This document shows positions 36,939-46,812 of a DNA stretch of 64,000 nt, in pieces; within the stretch, counting starts at the first letter, position 1, and each line of letters opens with the position of its first letter. The position numbers were made by a program, and so were the translations under genes. The stretch lies in contig CAKPIA010000004.1 in NCBI GenBank assembly GCA_934162205.1, positions 66,298 to 130,297 on the forward strand, in the 5' to 3' direction. The notes beneath the pieces were generated by a model, which was not told where the DNA came from, made no database searches, and saw only the letters and a list, made by a program, of their open reading frames with translations. Source of the DNA: an uncultured Clostridia bacterium (GTDB taxonomy: Bacteria > Bacillota > Clostridia > TANB77 > CAG-508).

Positions 36939-37775
36939 ATGGCAAAAATGACAGGATTAGGAAAAGGATTAGATGCATTATTTGGACCAGTTGAAGAAGA
37001 ATTACAAGAAAATGATGTATTAAAAAATTTAAATATAAACGAGGTTGAACCAAATAGATTACAACCTAGAAAAAATTTTAATCAAGAAGCGTTAGAAGAA
37101 CTAGCAGAATCAATAAAAAAATATGGAGTTATACAACCAATAGTAGTAACAAAACAAGAAGATTATTACGAAATAATAGCAGGAGAAAGAAGATGGAGAG
37201 CTTCTAAATTAGCTGGACTTACTGAGATTCCTGTTATTATAAGAGAAAATGATCAAAGAAAAAATAAAGAAATAGCATTAATTGAAAACATACAAAGAGA
37301 AGATTTAAATGCATATGAAAAAGCATTAGGAATAAAAAATTTAATGGAAGATTATAGCTTAACACAAGAAGAAGTTGCTAAAATACTAGGAAAAAGTAGA
37401 AGTTCAATAGCAAATTCTGTTAGAATATTGAATTTAAATCCAGATGTATTAGAATTTGCAAAACAAGGAAAATTAACAGAAGGACATTGTAAAGCATTAA
37501 TGGCAATAACAGATCCTAAAAAACAATATGAAACAGCTGTTAGAATGATAGAAAAAGGTGAATCTGTAAGACAAGCTGAAAAAAAAGCAAGACTAAAAAA
37601 GAAAAGTCCAGGAGTAGATGCTAAGTATCAAATATTATTTAATGATATAGAAGATAGTTTTCAAAGTTTTTTCGGAACTAAAGTAAAATTGGATGCAGGA
37701 AGAAAAAAAGGAAAAATAATAATAGAGTATAATTCTAATGATGACTTAGAAAGACTTTTAGATTTAATAAAATAG
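36939..37775 (+). CDS. parB: Chromosome partitioning protein ParB (Spo0J)
   Basis: A 278-residue CTPase/DNA-binding protein: the N-terminal GLGKGLDALFG, NRLQPRKNF, the ParB/Srx box IIAGERRWRASKLAG (GERRW), ENIQREDLNAYEKA, and a helix-turn-helix (SLTQEEVAKILGKSRSSI). It loads at parS sites near oriC and recruits SMC. I did not find an obvious parS site in the window. Start ATG follows AAGGAGGAAGAGTAAT. Confidence 0.96.
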   Translation: MAKMTGLGKGLDALFGPVEEELQENDVLKNLNINEVEPNRLQPRKNFNQEALEELAESIKKYGVIQPIVVTKQEDYYEIIAGERRWRASKLAGLTEIPVIIRENDQRKNKEIALIENIQREDLNAYEKALGIKNLMEDYSLTQEEVAKILGKSRSSIANSVRILNLNPDVLEFAKQGKLTEGHCKALMAITDPKKQYETAVRMIEKGESVRQAEKKARLKKKSPGVDAKYQILFNDIEDSFQSFFGTKVKLDAGRKKGKIIIEYNSNDDLERLLDLIK

Positions 37776-37793
37776 TAGAGGTATGGTGTATAT

Positions 37794-38294
37794 ATGCAAA
37801 ATGTAATAGATATAATAAATAATAACACTTTTTTAGTTATATTAGTATGTTTAAATTTTCTTTTATTAATAGGATATATAGTAAATGTTATAAAAATTTC
37901 GAAGTTAAAAAATAAATATAATAATTTTATGAGAAAATTTAGCAAAAATTCACCAATAGAAGAAGATTTGATTAAATATGTAAATGATGTAAATAATTTA
38001 AAAGTTGAAACAACAAGAATATTAAATTATTGCAAAAATTTAGATGAAGAAATTGATAATTGCATTCAAAAAGTTGGAATAGTTAGATATAGTGCATTTA
38101 AAGATACAGGAAGTGATTTAAGTTTTGCATTAGCATTATTAGATGAAAAAAATAATGGAGTACTATTAAATGGTATTTATTCTAGAGAAATATCTAATAT
38201 ATACGCAAAACCAATAATAAATGGAAAATCAGAATATACATTATCAGAAGAGGAAGAAGAAGCATTATATAAAGCGATAAATAATAATAATTAA
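37794..38294 (+). CDS. DUF4446 family protein
   Basis: A 166-residue protein with one N-terminal transmembrane helix (about 14-34), a coiled segment and a conserved C-terminal domain (VRYSAFKDTGSDLSFALALLD, GVLLNGIYSR). DUF4446 genes commonly follow parB in Clostridia; the function is unknown. It lies 18 bp after parB and is likely in the same transcript. Confidence 0.88.
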   Translation: MQNVIDIINNNTFLVILVCLNFLLLIGYIVNVIKISKLKNKYNNFMRKFSKNSPIEEDLIKYVNDVNNLKVETTRILNYCKNLDEEIDNCIQKVGIVRYSAFKDTGSDLSFALALLDEKNNGVLLNGIYSREISNIYAKPIINGKSEYTLSEEEEEALYKAINNNN

Positions 38295-38326
38295 TAAAAA
38301 AGAATAGTAAAAGTAAAAAAATACTA

Positions 38327-38356
38327 TTGACAAACTCAGGTGCGATATGCTATTAT
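38327..38356 (+). promoter_or_regulatory. Promoter of the tRNA-Ser pair
   Basis: TTGACA (38327-38332), 18-base spacer and TATTAT (38351-38356), about 20 bases before tRNA-Ser(TGA). Confidence 0.7.
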
Positions 38357-38376
38357 TAGTATTGTCGCTGAGACAT

Positions 38377-38468
<92 letters not shown>

Positions 38469-38472
38469 AAAT

Positions 38473-38510
38473 AAAAGTTAGATATATAGATAGTAATGTA
38501 TCTAACTTTT
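38473..38510 (+). terminator. Terminator between the two tRNA-Ser genes
   Basis: A 12-bp stem AAAAGTTAGATA / TATCTAACTTTT follows tRNA-Ser(TGA); the T-run is within and behind the stem. Confidence 0.6.
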
Positions 38511-38520
38511 AATTATATAT

Positions 38521-38610
38521 GTAGGTGTACCCAAGTGGTGAAGGGGGCAGTTTGCTAAACTGCTAGGTCATGTAAGTGGCGCGGAGGTTCGAACCCTCTC
38601 ACCTACGCCA
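38521..38610 (+). tRNA. tRNA-Ser (anticodon GCT)
   Basis: A 90-nt class II tRNA: acceptor GTAGGTG / CACCTAC, anticodon stem GCAGT/ACTGC with loop TTGCTAA giving GCT, CCA encoded. Confidence 0.94.
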
Positions 38611-38643
38611 AAGGCATATAAACTTTTGTTTATATGCTTTTTT
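38611..38643 (+). terminator. Terminator after tRNA-Ser(GCT)
   Basis: GGCATATAAAC pairs with GTTTATATGC and is followed by seven T. Confidence 0.8.
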
Positions 38644-38955
38644 ATATTATAGGAAAGTTTTACGAACTTCCTATAATATAAATATATTGCACAGAAATTT
38701 GCTTTGCAAATTTCACACACGAACAAAGACGCGGACTTCAAAATTTTTTAATAAGTATAAAAATTATTAATGTCCGCTTTTTTTATTATTAAAGTTATAA
38801 AAAATACAAGGTTTTGCTAAAATAAAATTTGTTTATAATATTGACATTTATTTAAAACATTGTTATATAATAATAAAAGAATAAAAAATAATGTGATAAA
38901 TCGAAAAGTGTTGAAAAAAAGTAAAAAATAAGTTATAATATAGAAGAGGTACTAT
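38644..38955 (+). other. Intergenic region with hairpins and promoter of the pilin operon
   Basis: No gene seen. It holds an imperfect hairpin TATTATAGGAA.../...TTCCTATAATA (38645-38680), a palindrome GAAATTTGCTTTGCAAATTTC (38694-38714), the GCGGAC/GTCCGC element (38721-38785), and a promoter TTGACA (38841-38846) with TATATAAT at 38864-38871. Confidence 0.6.
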
Positions 38956-39312
38956 ATGAAAAAAAATAAAAAATATAAAATGATAATAATATTAAGTATA
39001 ATATTATTTATTGTAACAATAACATTATCATCATTTGGCTTTAATCCTAATGACTATAAACCTAAAAATATGGCCGGTGGTGCTAGACTTGTTAAAATAG
39101 CAAATGTTATAATAGGAGCAGTTCAATTAGTAGGTAGTGGAATATCAGTTATAGCAATAATAATAATTGGTATAAAATATATGATGGGCAGTGTAGAAGA
39201 AAAGGCTGAATATAAAAAAACAATGATACCTTATGTAGTTGGATGCATAATGGTATTTGGAATATCAAATATAGTAAAAATAATATATAATATAGCTGTT
39301 AAGATAGGATAG
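38956..39312 (+). CDS. VirB2-like pilin candidate 1, secretion locus 2
   Basis: A 118-residue protein with a leader (residues 8-29), then two hydrophobic segments (about 55-75 and 92-112) around the loop GIKYMMGSVEEKAEYKKT. This pattern is that of VirB2/TrbC-like subunits, which polymerise into a pilus or channel. It is the first of four tandem related genes in one transcript. Start follows AGAGGTACTAT. Confidence 0.7.
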   Translation: MKKNKKYKMIIILSIILFIVTITLSSFGFNPNDYKPKNMAGGARLVKIANVIIGAVQLVGSGISVIAIIIIGIKYMMGSVEEKAEYKKTMIPYVVGCIMVFGISNIVKIIYNIAVKIG

Positions 39313-39333
39313 AAAATTAAGGAGGACCAAAAG

Positions 39334-39717
39334 ATGAAAAAAATAACAATAATTTTTATAGCTTTTTTGGTATTTACGGTATTGTTTACTACTAATTATA
39401 CATATGCGGATAGTATTTCAGATAGATTGGCAGGAGCAGATTCTTTTATATCAGAAGGAGAAAACCAAGCAAGTGGTGCTATTGATACAGGGAAAATTAA
39501 TGAAGCTTCAAGTGTAATTTATAATATTTTATTAACTGCTGGAATGGCTGTTGCAATTATTATAGGAGTGGTACTAGGAATACAATTTATAACATCAGGT
39601 GTTGATGAACAAGCCAAAATTAAGCAGGCACTAGTTCCATATATAGTTGGATGTGTGGTTGTATTTGGATCATTTGGGATTTGGAAAATAGCTGTAACAT
39701 TAATGAAAAATATATAA
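39334..39717 (+). CDS. VirB2-like pilin candidate 2 (divergent copy)
   Basis: A 127-residue protein with a cleavable-looking signal peptide (ending YTYADS) and two membrane segments. Its loop, GIQFITSGVDEQAKIKQALVP, corresponds to the EEKAEYKKT loop of its neighbours but differs strongly, so it may be a specialised minor subunit. It lies 21 bp after copy 1. Start ATG follows AAGGAGGACCAAAAG. Confidence 0.68.
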   Translation: MKKITIIFIAFLVFTVLFTTNYTYADSISDRLAGADSFISEGENQASGAIDTGKINEASSVIYNILLTAGMAVAIIIGVVLGIQFITSGVDEQAKIKQALVPYIVGCVVVFGSFGIWKIAVTLMKNI

Positions 39718-39731
39718 ATTAGGGGATAATA

Positions 39732-40091
39732 ATGAAAAAAAATTGTAAAAAATATATAATTTTAATTTTAATAGTACTTGTTTTAAATTTATTAATGTCT
39801 AGTTTGTCATATGGAGTTTTTACAGATGCTAATATAGATTCAATGAAAGGAACTACAGGAGATACTCTAAAACCAATACAGGATACAATGAATATAGCAT
39901 TAAATATAGTATCAATTATTGGATCTGGAATATCAATAATAGCTCTTATGTTACTTGGAATTAAATATATGATGGGTAGTGTAGAAGAAAAAGCTGAGTA
40001 TAAAAAAACACTGTTTCCATATGCGATTGGTGCGTTATTTGTTTTTGGAAGTTCAATAATACCTGGAATTATATATAATATGTTTAAATAA
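39732..40091 (+). CDS. VirB2-like pilin candidate 3
   Basis: A 119-residue protein: leader helix (9-29), a short polar segment, and two membrane segments flanking LGIKYMMGSVEEKAEYKKTLFPY, nearly identical in that loop to copies 1 and 4. It starts 14 bp after copy 2, behind AGGGGATA. Confidence 0.7.
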   Translation: MKKNCKKYIILILIVLVLNLLMSSLSYGVFTDANIDSMKGTTGDTLKPIQDTMNIALNIVSIIGSGISIIALMLLGIKYMMGSVEEKAEYKKTLFPYAIGALFVFGSSIIPGIIYNMFK

Positions 40092-40167
40092 TAAATAGTT
40101 ATTAAAATTTCCACATAAGGATATGAGGAATTGTAATATATAATAATAAAATAAAGGAGGGAAATAT

Positions 40168-40524
40168 ATGAAAAAAGTAGAAAAAATAGTTACAATTATT
40201 ATGGTAGTAATGATGTTAGCAACAGTTTGCACAAATGTATTTGCTGCAGTTAGTGTAAATCCAAATGGTTGGACTGGAAATTCAAATAAAATTGAAACAA
40301 CTGAAATGAACAGTTGGATTAACTCTATAATTAATGTAGTAGCTACAGTAGCATCTGGTGCAGCAGTTATAATTTTAATTGTACTTGGTGTTAAATATAT
40401 GATGGGTAGTGCAGAAGAAAAAGCAGAATACAAAAAGACTTTATTACCATACATAATAGGTGCTGCATTTGTATTTGGTGCATCTGCATTAACAGGAGTA
40501 CTTTACAATGTTATTGCTAAATAA
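40168..40524 (+). CDS. VirB2-like pilin candidate 4
   Basis: A 118-residue protein with the best signal peptide of the set (residues 1-27, ending NVFAAVS) and the loop VKYMMGSAEEKAEYKKTLLPY. It has its own strong site (AAGGAGGGAAATAT) and a 76-bp gap before it, and a terminator follows, so it may be the major pilin. Confidence 0.72.
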   Translation: MKKVEKIVTIIMVVMMLATVCTNVFAAVSVNPNGWTGNSNKIETTEMNSWINSIINVVATVASGAAVIILIVLGVKYMMGSAEEKAEYKKTLLPYIIGAAFVFGASALTGVLYNVIAK

Positions 40525-40540
40525 TTAAGATTGTATAATA

Positions 40541-40572
40541 AAAAATCCTTAGCTTTTGCTAGGGATTTTTTA
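40541..40572 (+). terminator. Terminator between pilin genes and prgI-virB operon
   Basis: AAAAATCCTTAGC pairs with GCTAGGGATTTTT around a short T-rich loop and is followed by TTATG. It separates the four pilin genes from the next transcription unit, which has TATAAT near 40699. Confidence 0.75.
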
Positions 40573-40740
40573 TGTTTAGTGGATAATAAAGTTTTTTTAA
40601 ACATAGTTATGTAAAATAACATTATTACAAATACATTACACATATATTAAAAATATATTAAATTGTGTTGTTTTATTACATTTTATGTGTTTTTTTGTTA
40701 TAATATATAAAGAAGTATAATGTTTTTAAGGAGGATTCAA

Positions 40741-41088
40741 ATGGGAACATATGGTATTCCAAGAAATGTAAAAGGTGAAGGAAGAATATTATTTATATTT
40801 TCAACAAAAGCGTTGATATATACAGCTATAGGAGCAACAATTGGATTTGTAATATTTTATATCTTAAAATTTATCAAGTTAGGATTTATAGGAATTATTT
40901 TAGCTATTATATTTGCAATATTAGGCTTTTGTATAGGAACATTTAAAGTGCCAAATAATAATTCATTTGAATTAACTAAAAAAACAGGTGGAGAAAATAT
41001 TGATGAAATAATAAAAAGAGCTATAAAATTTAAAATACAAAAGAATAAATTATATGTATATACAAAGGAGGAAAAGAAGAATGACTAA
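40741..41088 (+). CDS. PrgI family protein, secretion locus 2
   Basis: A 115-residue protein from ATG 40741, which follows AAGGAGGATTCAA; the frame begins earlier at 40720 without a site. The N-terminal YGIPRNVKGEGRILF and two adjacent transmembrane helices (about 20-40 and 46-66) match PrgI, a VirB3-like partner of VirB4. It overlaps the next gene's start by 8 bp, indicating coupling. Confidence 0.78.
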   Translation: MGTYGIPRNVKGEGRILFIFSTKALIYTAIGATIGFVIFYILKFIKLGFIGIILAIIFAILGFCIGTFKVPNNNSFELTKKTGGENIDEIIKRAIKFKIQKNKLYVYTKEEKKND

Positions 41089-42292
41089 TTACAATAATGA
41101 TCAATTTTTAAATATATTAATTTATATATTAATAGGAATGTGTGTTATATTATTTGCATTAATGACAATATTCATAATAATAAAATTAAAAAATAGAACA
41201 ACAGTAAAAAATAATGAAAAATCGAAAAGTACAACAGAAAATACTCAAAAAAGTTCAACATCTTATTCTCAATATGGTAAGCAATCAATATTTAATTTTA
41301 TGGAATTTAATCAAGTAAAGGATAATATGATAATACAAAAAAATGGTGAAAGATTTTTAATGGTTGTTGGATGCCAGGGAGTTAATTATGATTTGATGTC
41401 TGGAGTTGAAAAGTCAGCTGTTGAGGATGGATTTGTACAATTTTTAAATACATTAAGACATCCTATTCAAATATATATTCAAACAAGATCAGTTAATTTA
41501 AAGGGAAGTATAAATACATATAAAGAAAGACTAGATGATATAAAAAAAGAATTAGATAATATGAAAAAACGTTATGAAGATATGCAAGAAGCAGGAAATT
41601 ATTCTAAGAATGAAATTGAAAAACTTTATTATGAAATAACAAAACAAACTAATTTATATGAATATGGAAAAGATGTTATATATAATACAGAAAAAATGAG
41701 TACGAATAAAAGTATATCTGCAAAACAATATTATATAATAGTTCCATACTATGCATCAGAGTTAGGAAGTAATCAATTTGATAAAGCAGAAATAGAAAAT
41801 TTGTCATTTTCTGAGTTGTATACAAGATGTCAATCAATAATAAGAACTTTAGGTGTTTGTGGTGTTAATGGAAAAATTCTTAATTCCATAGAACTTGCAG
41901 AGTTGTTATATATTGCATATAACAGAGATGAAGCTGAAGTTTTTGAAATTTCCAGAGCTTTAGAGGCTGGTTGTGATGAAATGTATTCAACTGCACCAGA
42001 AGTATTAGATAAAAAAATGAAAACTTTAGATAAAAAGATACATGATGAAGCAATGCTAAAAGCACAAACGACAGTAGACGAAGTACAAGATGAAAAAAGA
42101 ATGGAAATAATGAGAAAAGAAAAATCAATGGATGAATTAATAGATGATTTGGCAATGTCTATAATAGAAGAAAATAGAGAATATTTAGGTGATGATATTG
42201 TAGATGAAGCAAAAAATAAAATAAGTAAAAATTCTAAAAAAGAAGGAGGAAAAGCTGATGAAAAGAAAAAAACAACAACAAGAAAATCTTAA
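41081..42292 (+). CDS. TraC-like secretion protein, locus 2
   Basis: A 403-residue protein from ATG 41081, preceded by AAAGGAGGAAAAGAAGA. One N-terminal transmembrane helix (about 10-32), a Ser/Thr-rich linker, a conserved domain (QSIFNFMEFNQVKDNMIIQKNGERF, IQIYIQTRSVN), a coiled coil (about 145-200) and a Lys/Glu-rich tail. Such proteins pair with VirB4 as a split N-terminal domain. It overlaps the virB4 start by 35 bp. A shorter relative lies at 21049-21606. Confidence 0.75.
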   Translation: MTNYNNDQFLNILIYILIGMCVILFALMTIFIIIKLKNRTTVKNNEKSKSTTENTQKSSTSYSQYGKQSIFNFMEFNQVKDNMIIQKNGERFLMVVGCQGVNYDLMSGVEKSAVEDGFVQFLNTLRHPIQIYIQTRSVNLKGSINTYKERLDDIKKELDNMKKRYEDMQEAGNYSKNEIEKLYYEITKQTNLYEYGKDVIYNTEKMSTNKSISAKQYYIIVPYYASELGSNQFDKAEIENLSFSELYTRCQSIIRTLGVCGVNGKILNSIELAELLYIAYNRDEAEVFEISRALEAGCDEMYSTAPEVLDKKMKTLDKKIHDEAMLKAQTTVDEVQDEKRMEIMRKEKSMDELIDDLAMSIIEENREYLGDDIVDEAKNKISKNSKKEGGKADEKKKTTTRKS

Positions 42293-44216
42293 AATGTTAG
42301 AAAAAGAAAATGAAAAAGAAATCTTTGAATTAAAAAAGAAAACATTAAAAGAATTAATTGCTCCTTCTGGAATTGATGCGACAAATATAGATCACTTAGA
42401 AATAATATCAAATGTAAAAAGATTTGCACGTACTTTTTTTGTATCAGAGCTTCCAAGAATGTGTACTTTTCCAGAACTTTTTAGAGATTTATACTTCTTT
42501 GGTGATGTAAATACATCAATATACATAAATCCAATATCAGAGGCAAGATCTCAAAATGAATTAAATAGAGTAATAAATGAAATTGAAACAGAAAGAATTG
42601 TGGCATCTGATAGAGGCAATATTAATAGAGAAAGTGATTTAAGCCAAAAGAGATATGAAACAGAACAATTAAGAGATGAAATTGCAGCAGGATTTAATAA
42701 ATTATTTGAAGCTTCAATAATATCAACACTTTTTGCATATAATTTAGAGGATTTAAATAGATACACAAATTTATTGTCTACTGAAATGTCAAAATCATTA
42801 GTTGGTATAAGAAGTGCTTGGGCAATGCAGGAAGATGGTTTTAAATCTAACTTACCATTAATGGAAAACAAAATAAAAAAAGTACATACATTTGACAGAA
42901 GATCAATGGCAACAGTATTTCCATTTACAACTTCAGAAGTAGGACATCCTACGGGTGTACCACTTGGATTTAATAAGCAAACTGGAACTCCAATATTATT
43001 TGATAATTTTCATTCATCACTTACTAATTATAATATGGTTATATTTGCAAAATCTGGTGCTGGTAAATCTGTAACAATGAAAACTTTAATTTCTAGATCT
43101 TCTGTACTTATGGGAATAGAAAACTTAGCTCTAGATGCTGAAGGGGAGTATACAATTGTTGCTGAAGCTTTGGGAGGAATAAATGTTGTATTAAGCCCTA
43201 ATTCAAAAACAGTAATAAATCTATTTGATATAGAGATGGAAACTGTTAAAGATGAAATAACAGGAAGAAATAGGGCTGTTGTTAATGTTGAAAACAAAGT
43301 AGAAGATGTTACTCAGGCATTACTTACAATGGCTAGGGGTAGTACAAGAAGTCAAGATGTTAACGAACTTACAAAACAAATTATTGCTGAATCTGTTGCA
43401 GAAGAATATGCAGCAATAGGAATAACAAATGACCCTAATAGTTTATATGAACAAAGTAATAATTTTGGTATACAAGATGGATTATATAGAAAGAAAAAAT
43501 TAATGCCTACAATAGGTTCTTGGTATAAAAGAATAGAAAAAAAGGCTGCTGAAAACAAAAATATAGATTATAATTTCCATTATAGTTACCTTTTGAAGGT
43601 TATGAAACAATACATAAGAGAATATGATGGACAAATGGCGTATTTTGATGGACAATCTACATTTGAATTACTAGAAAGTTCACCATTTATAAATTTGGAT
43701 ATTTCTCAGTTGGAAGAAAGATTTGCTAGACCATTAGCCCAACAAATATTACTTTCATGGATATGGGAAAAATATGTTAAGAAAAATAGTGAGGATAGAA
43801 CCAAAGCTACTAAAAAAAGAGTTATAGTTGATGAGGCTTGGATGTTACTTCCATATCCAGAAGCTGTAGATTTCTTAAACACAATGGCTAGACGTGCTAG
43901 AAAAAGAAATGTTTCTTTGGCAATTATTTCTCAAAGATTTCAAGATTTTTATGAGAAACCAGAAGCTCAAGCTGTTTTAACATCATCTGATACGAAATTA
44001 TTTTTAGCACAAGATAAATCAGAAATACAATATTTAAAAGAAGTATTTAAATTAAGTGAAGGAGAAGCAAATTTCTTAGTAACTTGTATGAAAGGTGAAG
44101 GACTTTTAAAAGTAGGAGCAGACTCCGCAATATTACAAATAACACCAACAAATAAGGAATTTGAATTTGTTGAAACAAACTTAAATAAACTTGTGAAAAT
44201 GAAAAAAAATAGTTAG
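42258..44216 (+). CDS. VirB4-like secretion ATPase, locus 2
   Basis: A 652-residue ATPase. Walker A is FAKSGAGKSVTMKTL (about 262-276), Walker B RVIVDEAWMLL (about 525-535), and an arginine-rich segment MARRARKRNVSLAIISQR follows, as in VirB4/TraC family motors. It lacks frameshifts, in contrast to the locus-1 copy. Start ATG lies eight bases after AAGGAGG within the TraC-like gene, so expression is coupled. Confidence 0.9.
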   Translation: MKRKKQQQENLKMLEKENEKEIFELKKKTLKELIAPSGIDATNIDHLEIISNVKRFARTFFVSELPRMCTFPELFRDLYFFGDVNTSIYINPISEARSQNELNRVINEIETERIVASDRGNINRESDLSQKRYETEQLRDEIAAGFNKLFEASIISTLFAYNLEDLNRYTNLLSTEMSKSLVGIRSAWAMQEDGFKSNLPLMENKIKKVHTFDRRSMATVFPFTTSEVGHPTGVPLGFNKQTGTPILFDNFHSSLTNYNMVIFAKSGAGKSVTMKTLISRSSVLMGIENLALDAEGEYTIVAEALGGINVVLSPNSKTVINLFDIEMETVKDEITGRNRAVVNVENKVEDVTQALLTMARGSTRSQDVNELTKQIIAESVAEEYAAIGITNDPNSLYEQSNNFGIQDGLYRKKKLMPTIGSWYKRIEKKAAENKNIDYNFHYSYLLKVMKQYIREYDGQMAYFDGQSTFELLESSPFINLDISQLEERFARPLAQQILLSWIWEKYVKKNSEDRTKATKKRVIVDEAWMLLPYPEAVDFLNTMARRARKRNVSLAIISQRFQDFYEKPEAQAVLTSSDTKLFLAQDKSEIQYLKEVFKLSEGEANFLVTCMKGEGLLKVGADSAILQITPTNKEFEFVETNLNKLVKMKKNS

Positions 44217-44227
44217 AGGAGTTTATA

Positions 44228-46798
44228 ATGAAATTACTAAAAAATGAAAAAATGACTCAAAAGATAATAATAATGCTATTAGTTATTTTAAGTTTTAATT
44301 TTATATTTTCTAGTTATTCTCAAGCAAAAGTTGATGATGTTTTAGTTAAACCTATAAGAACTTTTGTGCTATGGCTAGGTGATGGTGTATTACAATTATT
44401 ACAAGAAAATTTAATGGGAGAAGAAGCGATAATTGAAGGATATAGTGACTATAGAAGAAGAATAAATGAGGATAATGTTGATAATGCACAGTCGATACCA
44501 GAAGCAGTGTTAGCGGGGTTAGGAGATGCTTTTGGTAAACTTCCATTTGGAAAATCTATACAAGGATGGATTGATGGAGAAATTAATGGTAGTGATGGTT
44601 ATACAGGACCAGTAGTTTTAGTAAAATATTCAGTTCCTGCAATTGTATCAAATAAAATACCTGCATTTGATGTTGATTTTTTTAATCCTATGGAAACAGA
44701 AGAAGGAAAACCAAAATCAACAGCATACGTGTTAAAAAGAGTTGTGCAAAAATGGTATGTAATATTAAGAGATATTGCATTAGTTGTATTATTATCAACA
44801 TTAGTTTATATAGGTATAAAAATAATATTATCAAGTAGTTCAGAAGATAAAGCTAAATATAAAACAAAAATTATAAATTGGATAACAGCATTGGCATTAT
44901 TATTTACATTACAATATATAATGGCAATTACTTTATATATAGCAGATATAGTAACAGATGCGTTAACTCCAGATAGTAGTTCTTATGCAGGAAATTATGA
45001 AAGCTCTTCTAGTTCTGATCTTGTAAATGGAAGTGTATATACATATAATGGTGAAGGATATGATGCATATTTATCAGTAATAAGAACACTAGCAGAAATG
45101 TCAGAAACTTCTAAGTATCAATTGGGATATACTTTAATGTATGCTGCATTGATAGTAATAATTATTATGTTTTCTTTTGTATATTTAAAAAGGACAATAT
45201 ATATAGCATTTTTAACAATGATAGCACCATTGATTGCGGTTACATATCCATTAGACAAAGAAAAAGATGGAAAATCTCAGGCATTTGATTTTTGGCTAAA
45301 AGAATATATGTTTAATATAATTATGCAAATAGTACATTTATTGATATACTTTATGTTTATAGGTTCAGCTATAGATTTAGCTCAAGAAAACATAATATAT
45401 GGAATAATTGCAATGGGAATGATTATACCTTCAGAAAAAATAATTAGAAAAATGTTTAATTTAGAAAAAGCTGGAAGTGATAGTGCCCTAAGTTCAAGTG
45501 GATTCTTTGAAGGAGCATTAACTGCATCTGCTTTAAATAAATTATCTAGTATTGGAAAAGGATCAAAAGGTGGAAATAGTAATCAAGATAAATTAGGAGA
45601 CGGTACTGATAAAAGTGATACAAGCGTTAGAAGTGCAGATCCATTTGAAGTAGGAGAAGTAAATAATAGATTAGGAAGTGAGAATAATTCAGATGGAATT
45701 GATTTTTCTGATAGTAATGTAGGAAATGATACTGGTGATGAAAATTCTTCTGATTATGATTTTGATTTAAATCCAGGAATAACTGGAGGAAATAATAATC
45801 CAAGTAATAATGGACTAGATTTAGATCCATTTAAAGATGTAAAACCTAATTCTACTTCAGAAAATAACGGTTCTGGAGTTGATAGTTCGGCGAATAATGA
45901 TTCAACAGTGGATAAATCAACAGAAACTAAGAAAAAACAAATAAAGGGATTTAAAAAGGTAGCTAGAGGATTAGGGGCCGTTGGTAAAAAATATTACAAA
46001 CCTATTGGTATGGGAGCATTGAAAATTGCTGGTCTTGGAATGGGAGCAGCAGTTGGAGGAACAATTGGATTAGCTTCTACAATAGCAACAGGAAATATTA
46101 ATAATTTAGGAAAATTTACAGGAGGAGGAATGGCCGCAGGAGCAGGAGCAGTGCATTTAGCAACAAATGCTGCTATGGCTTTAGGGAAAAATGTAAAAAG
46201 AGCAGCTACTGATGTATCAGATACATATAGAATTGGCGCAAATAATATGACAGAAAAAGAATATCAAGATAAAGTTTTAATACCAAGATTAAAAAAGAGT
46301 AATGATAAAAATCCTGAAATCAAAAGTAAATATGAGAGAGAGTTTGGAGATACTAAATTAATGAAATCTTCAACTAGAGATGAAATGTATAAAGCAGGTA
46401 TTATAGATGAAAGCATGATAATAAAAGCTTTAAAAGAAAAACAAAAATCTAACATAAGCGATACTGAATTGGTAAGAGATGCTATTTTAGCATCAGGTGT
46501 TAAAAATTATAAAGATATGGAATCTGTTGAAAAACGTATTATCAAAAACCTAGAAGGAAAAGGTGTATTTGATAAATTAGTTGAAAAAATGGAAAAAGAA
46601 GGCAAATTTAAAACATTAGATAAAAAATTAGAAAGCAAATATCAAAAAATAGAGAAAGACAATAAATTAAATTCAAAAGAGAAAAAAGAAGAGAAACTTA
46701 AAATACGTAAGATAGAAGTAAATAAAATGATTGAAAAGGAAAAATCTAAAGTTGTAGAAAAAGAAGTAAAAAGAATAGAAAAATTATCAGGAATATAA
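44228..46798 (+). CDS. VirB6/TrbL-like membrane protein A with long soluble tail
   Basis: An 856-residue protein: signal-like helix (14-36), then about six membrane segments between residues 175 and 405 with IGIKIILSSSSEDKAKYK, then an acidic Asn/Ser/Asp-rich linker (about 440-560), a Gly/Ala-rich helix region, and a charged C-terminal domain from about 655 (SDTYRIGANNMTEKEYQDKV). It should form the inner-membrane channel. The next gene is a tandem paralogue sharing both ends. It lies 11 bp after virB4. Confidence 0.75.
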   Translation: MKLLKNEKMTQKIIIMLLVILSFNFIFSSYSQAKVDDVLVKPIRTFVLWLGDGVLQLLQENLMGEEAIIEGYSDYRRRINEDNVDNAQSIPEAVLAGLGDAFGKLPFGKSIQGWIDGEINGSDGYTGPVVLVKYSVPAIVSNKIPAFDVDFFNPMETEEGKPKSTAYVLKRVVQKWYVILRDIALVVLLSTLVYIGIKIILSSSSEDKAKYKTKIINWITALALLFTLQYIMAITLYIADIVTDALTPDSSSYAGNYESSSSSDLVNGSVYTYNGEGYDAYLSVIRTLAEMSETSKYQLGYTLMYAALIVIIIMFSFVYLKRTIYIAFLTMIAPLIAVTYPLDKEKDGKSQAFDFWLKEYMFNIIMQIVHLLIYFMFIGSAIDLAQENIIYGIIAMGMIIPSEKIIRKMFNLEKAGSDSALSSSGFFEGALTASALNKLSSIGKGSKGGNSNQDKLGDGTDKSDTSVRSADPFEVGEVNNRLGSENNSDGIDFSDSNVGNDTGDENSSDYDFDLNPGITGGNNNPSNNGLDLDPFKDVKPNSTSENNGSGVDSSANNDSTVDKSTETKKKQIKGFKKVARGLGAVGKKYYKPIGMGALKIAGLGMGAAVGGTIGLASTIATGNINNLGKFTGGGMAAGAGAVHLATNAAMALGKNVKRAATDVSDTYRIGANNMTEKEYQDKVLIPRLKKSNDKNPEIKSKYEREFGDTKLMKSSTRDEMYKAGIIDESMIIKALKEKQKSNISDTELVRDAILASGVKNYKDMESVEKRIIKNLEGKGVFDKLVEKMEKEGKFKTLDKKLESKYQKIEKDNKLNSKEKKEEKLKIRKIEVNKMIEKEKSKVVEKEVKRIEKLSGI

Positions 46799-46812
46799 AA
46801 GGAGGATAAGAA

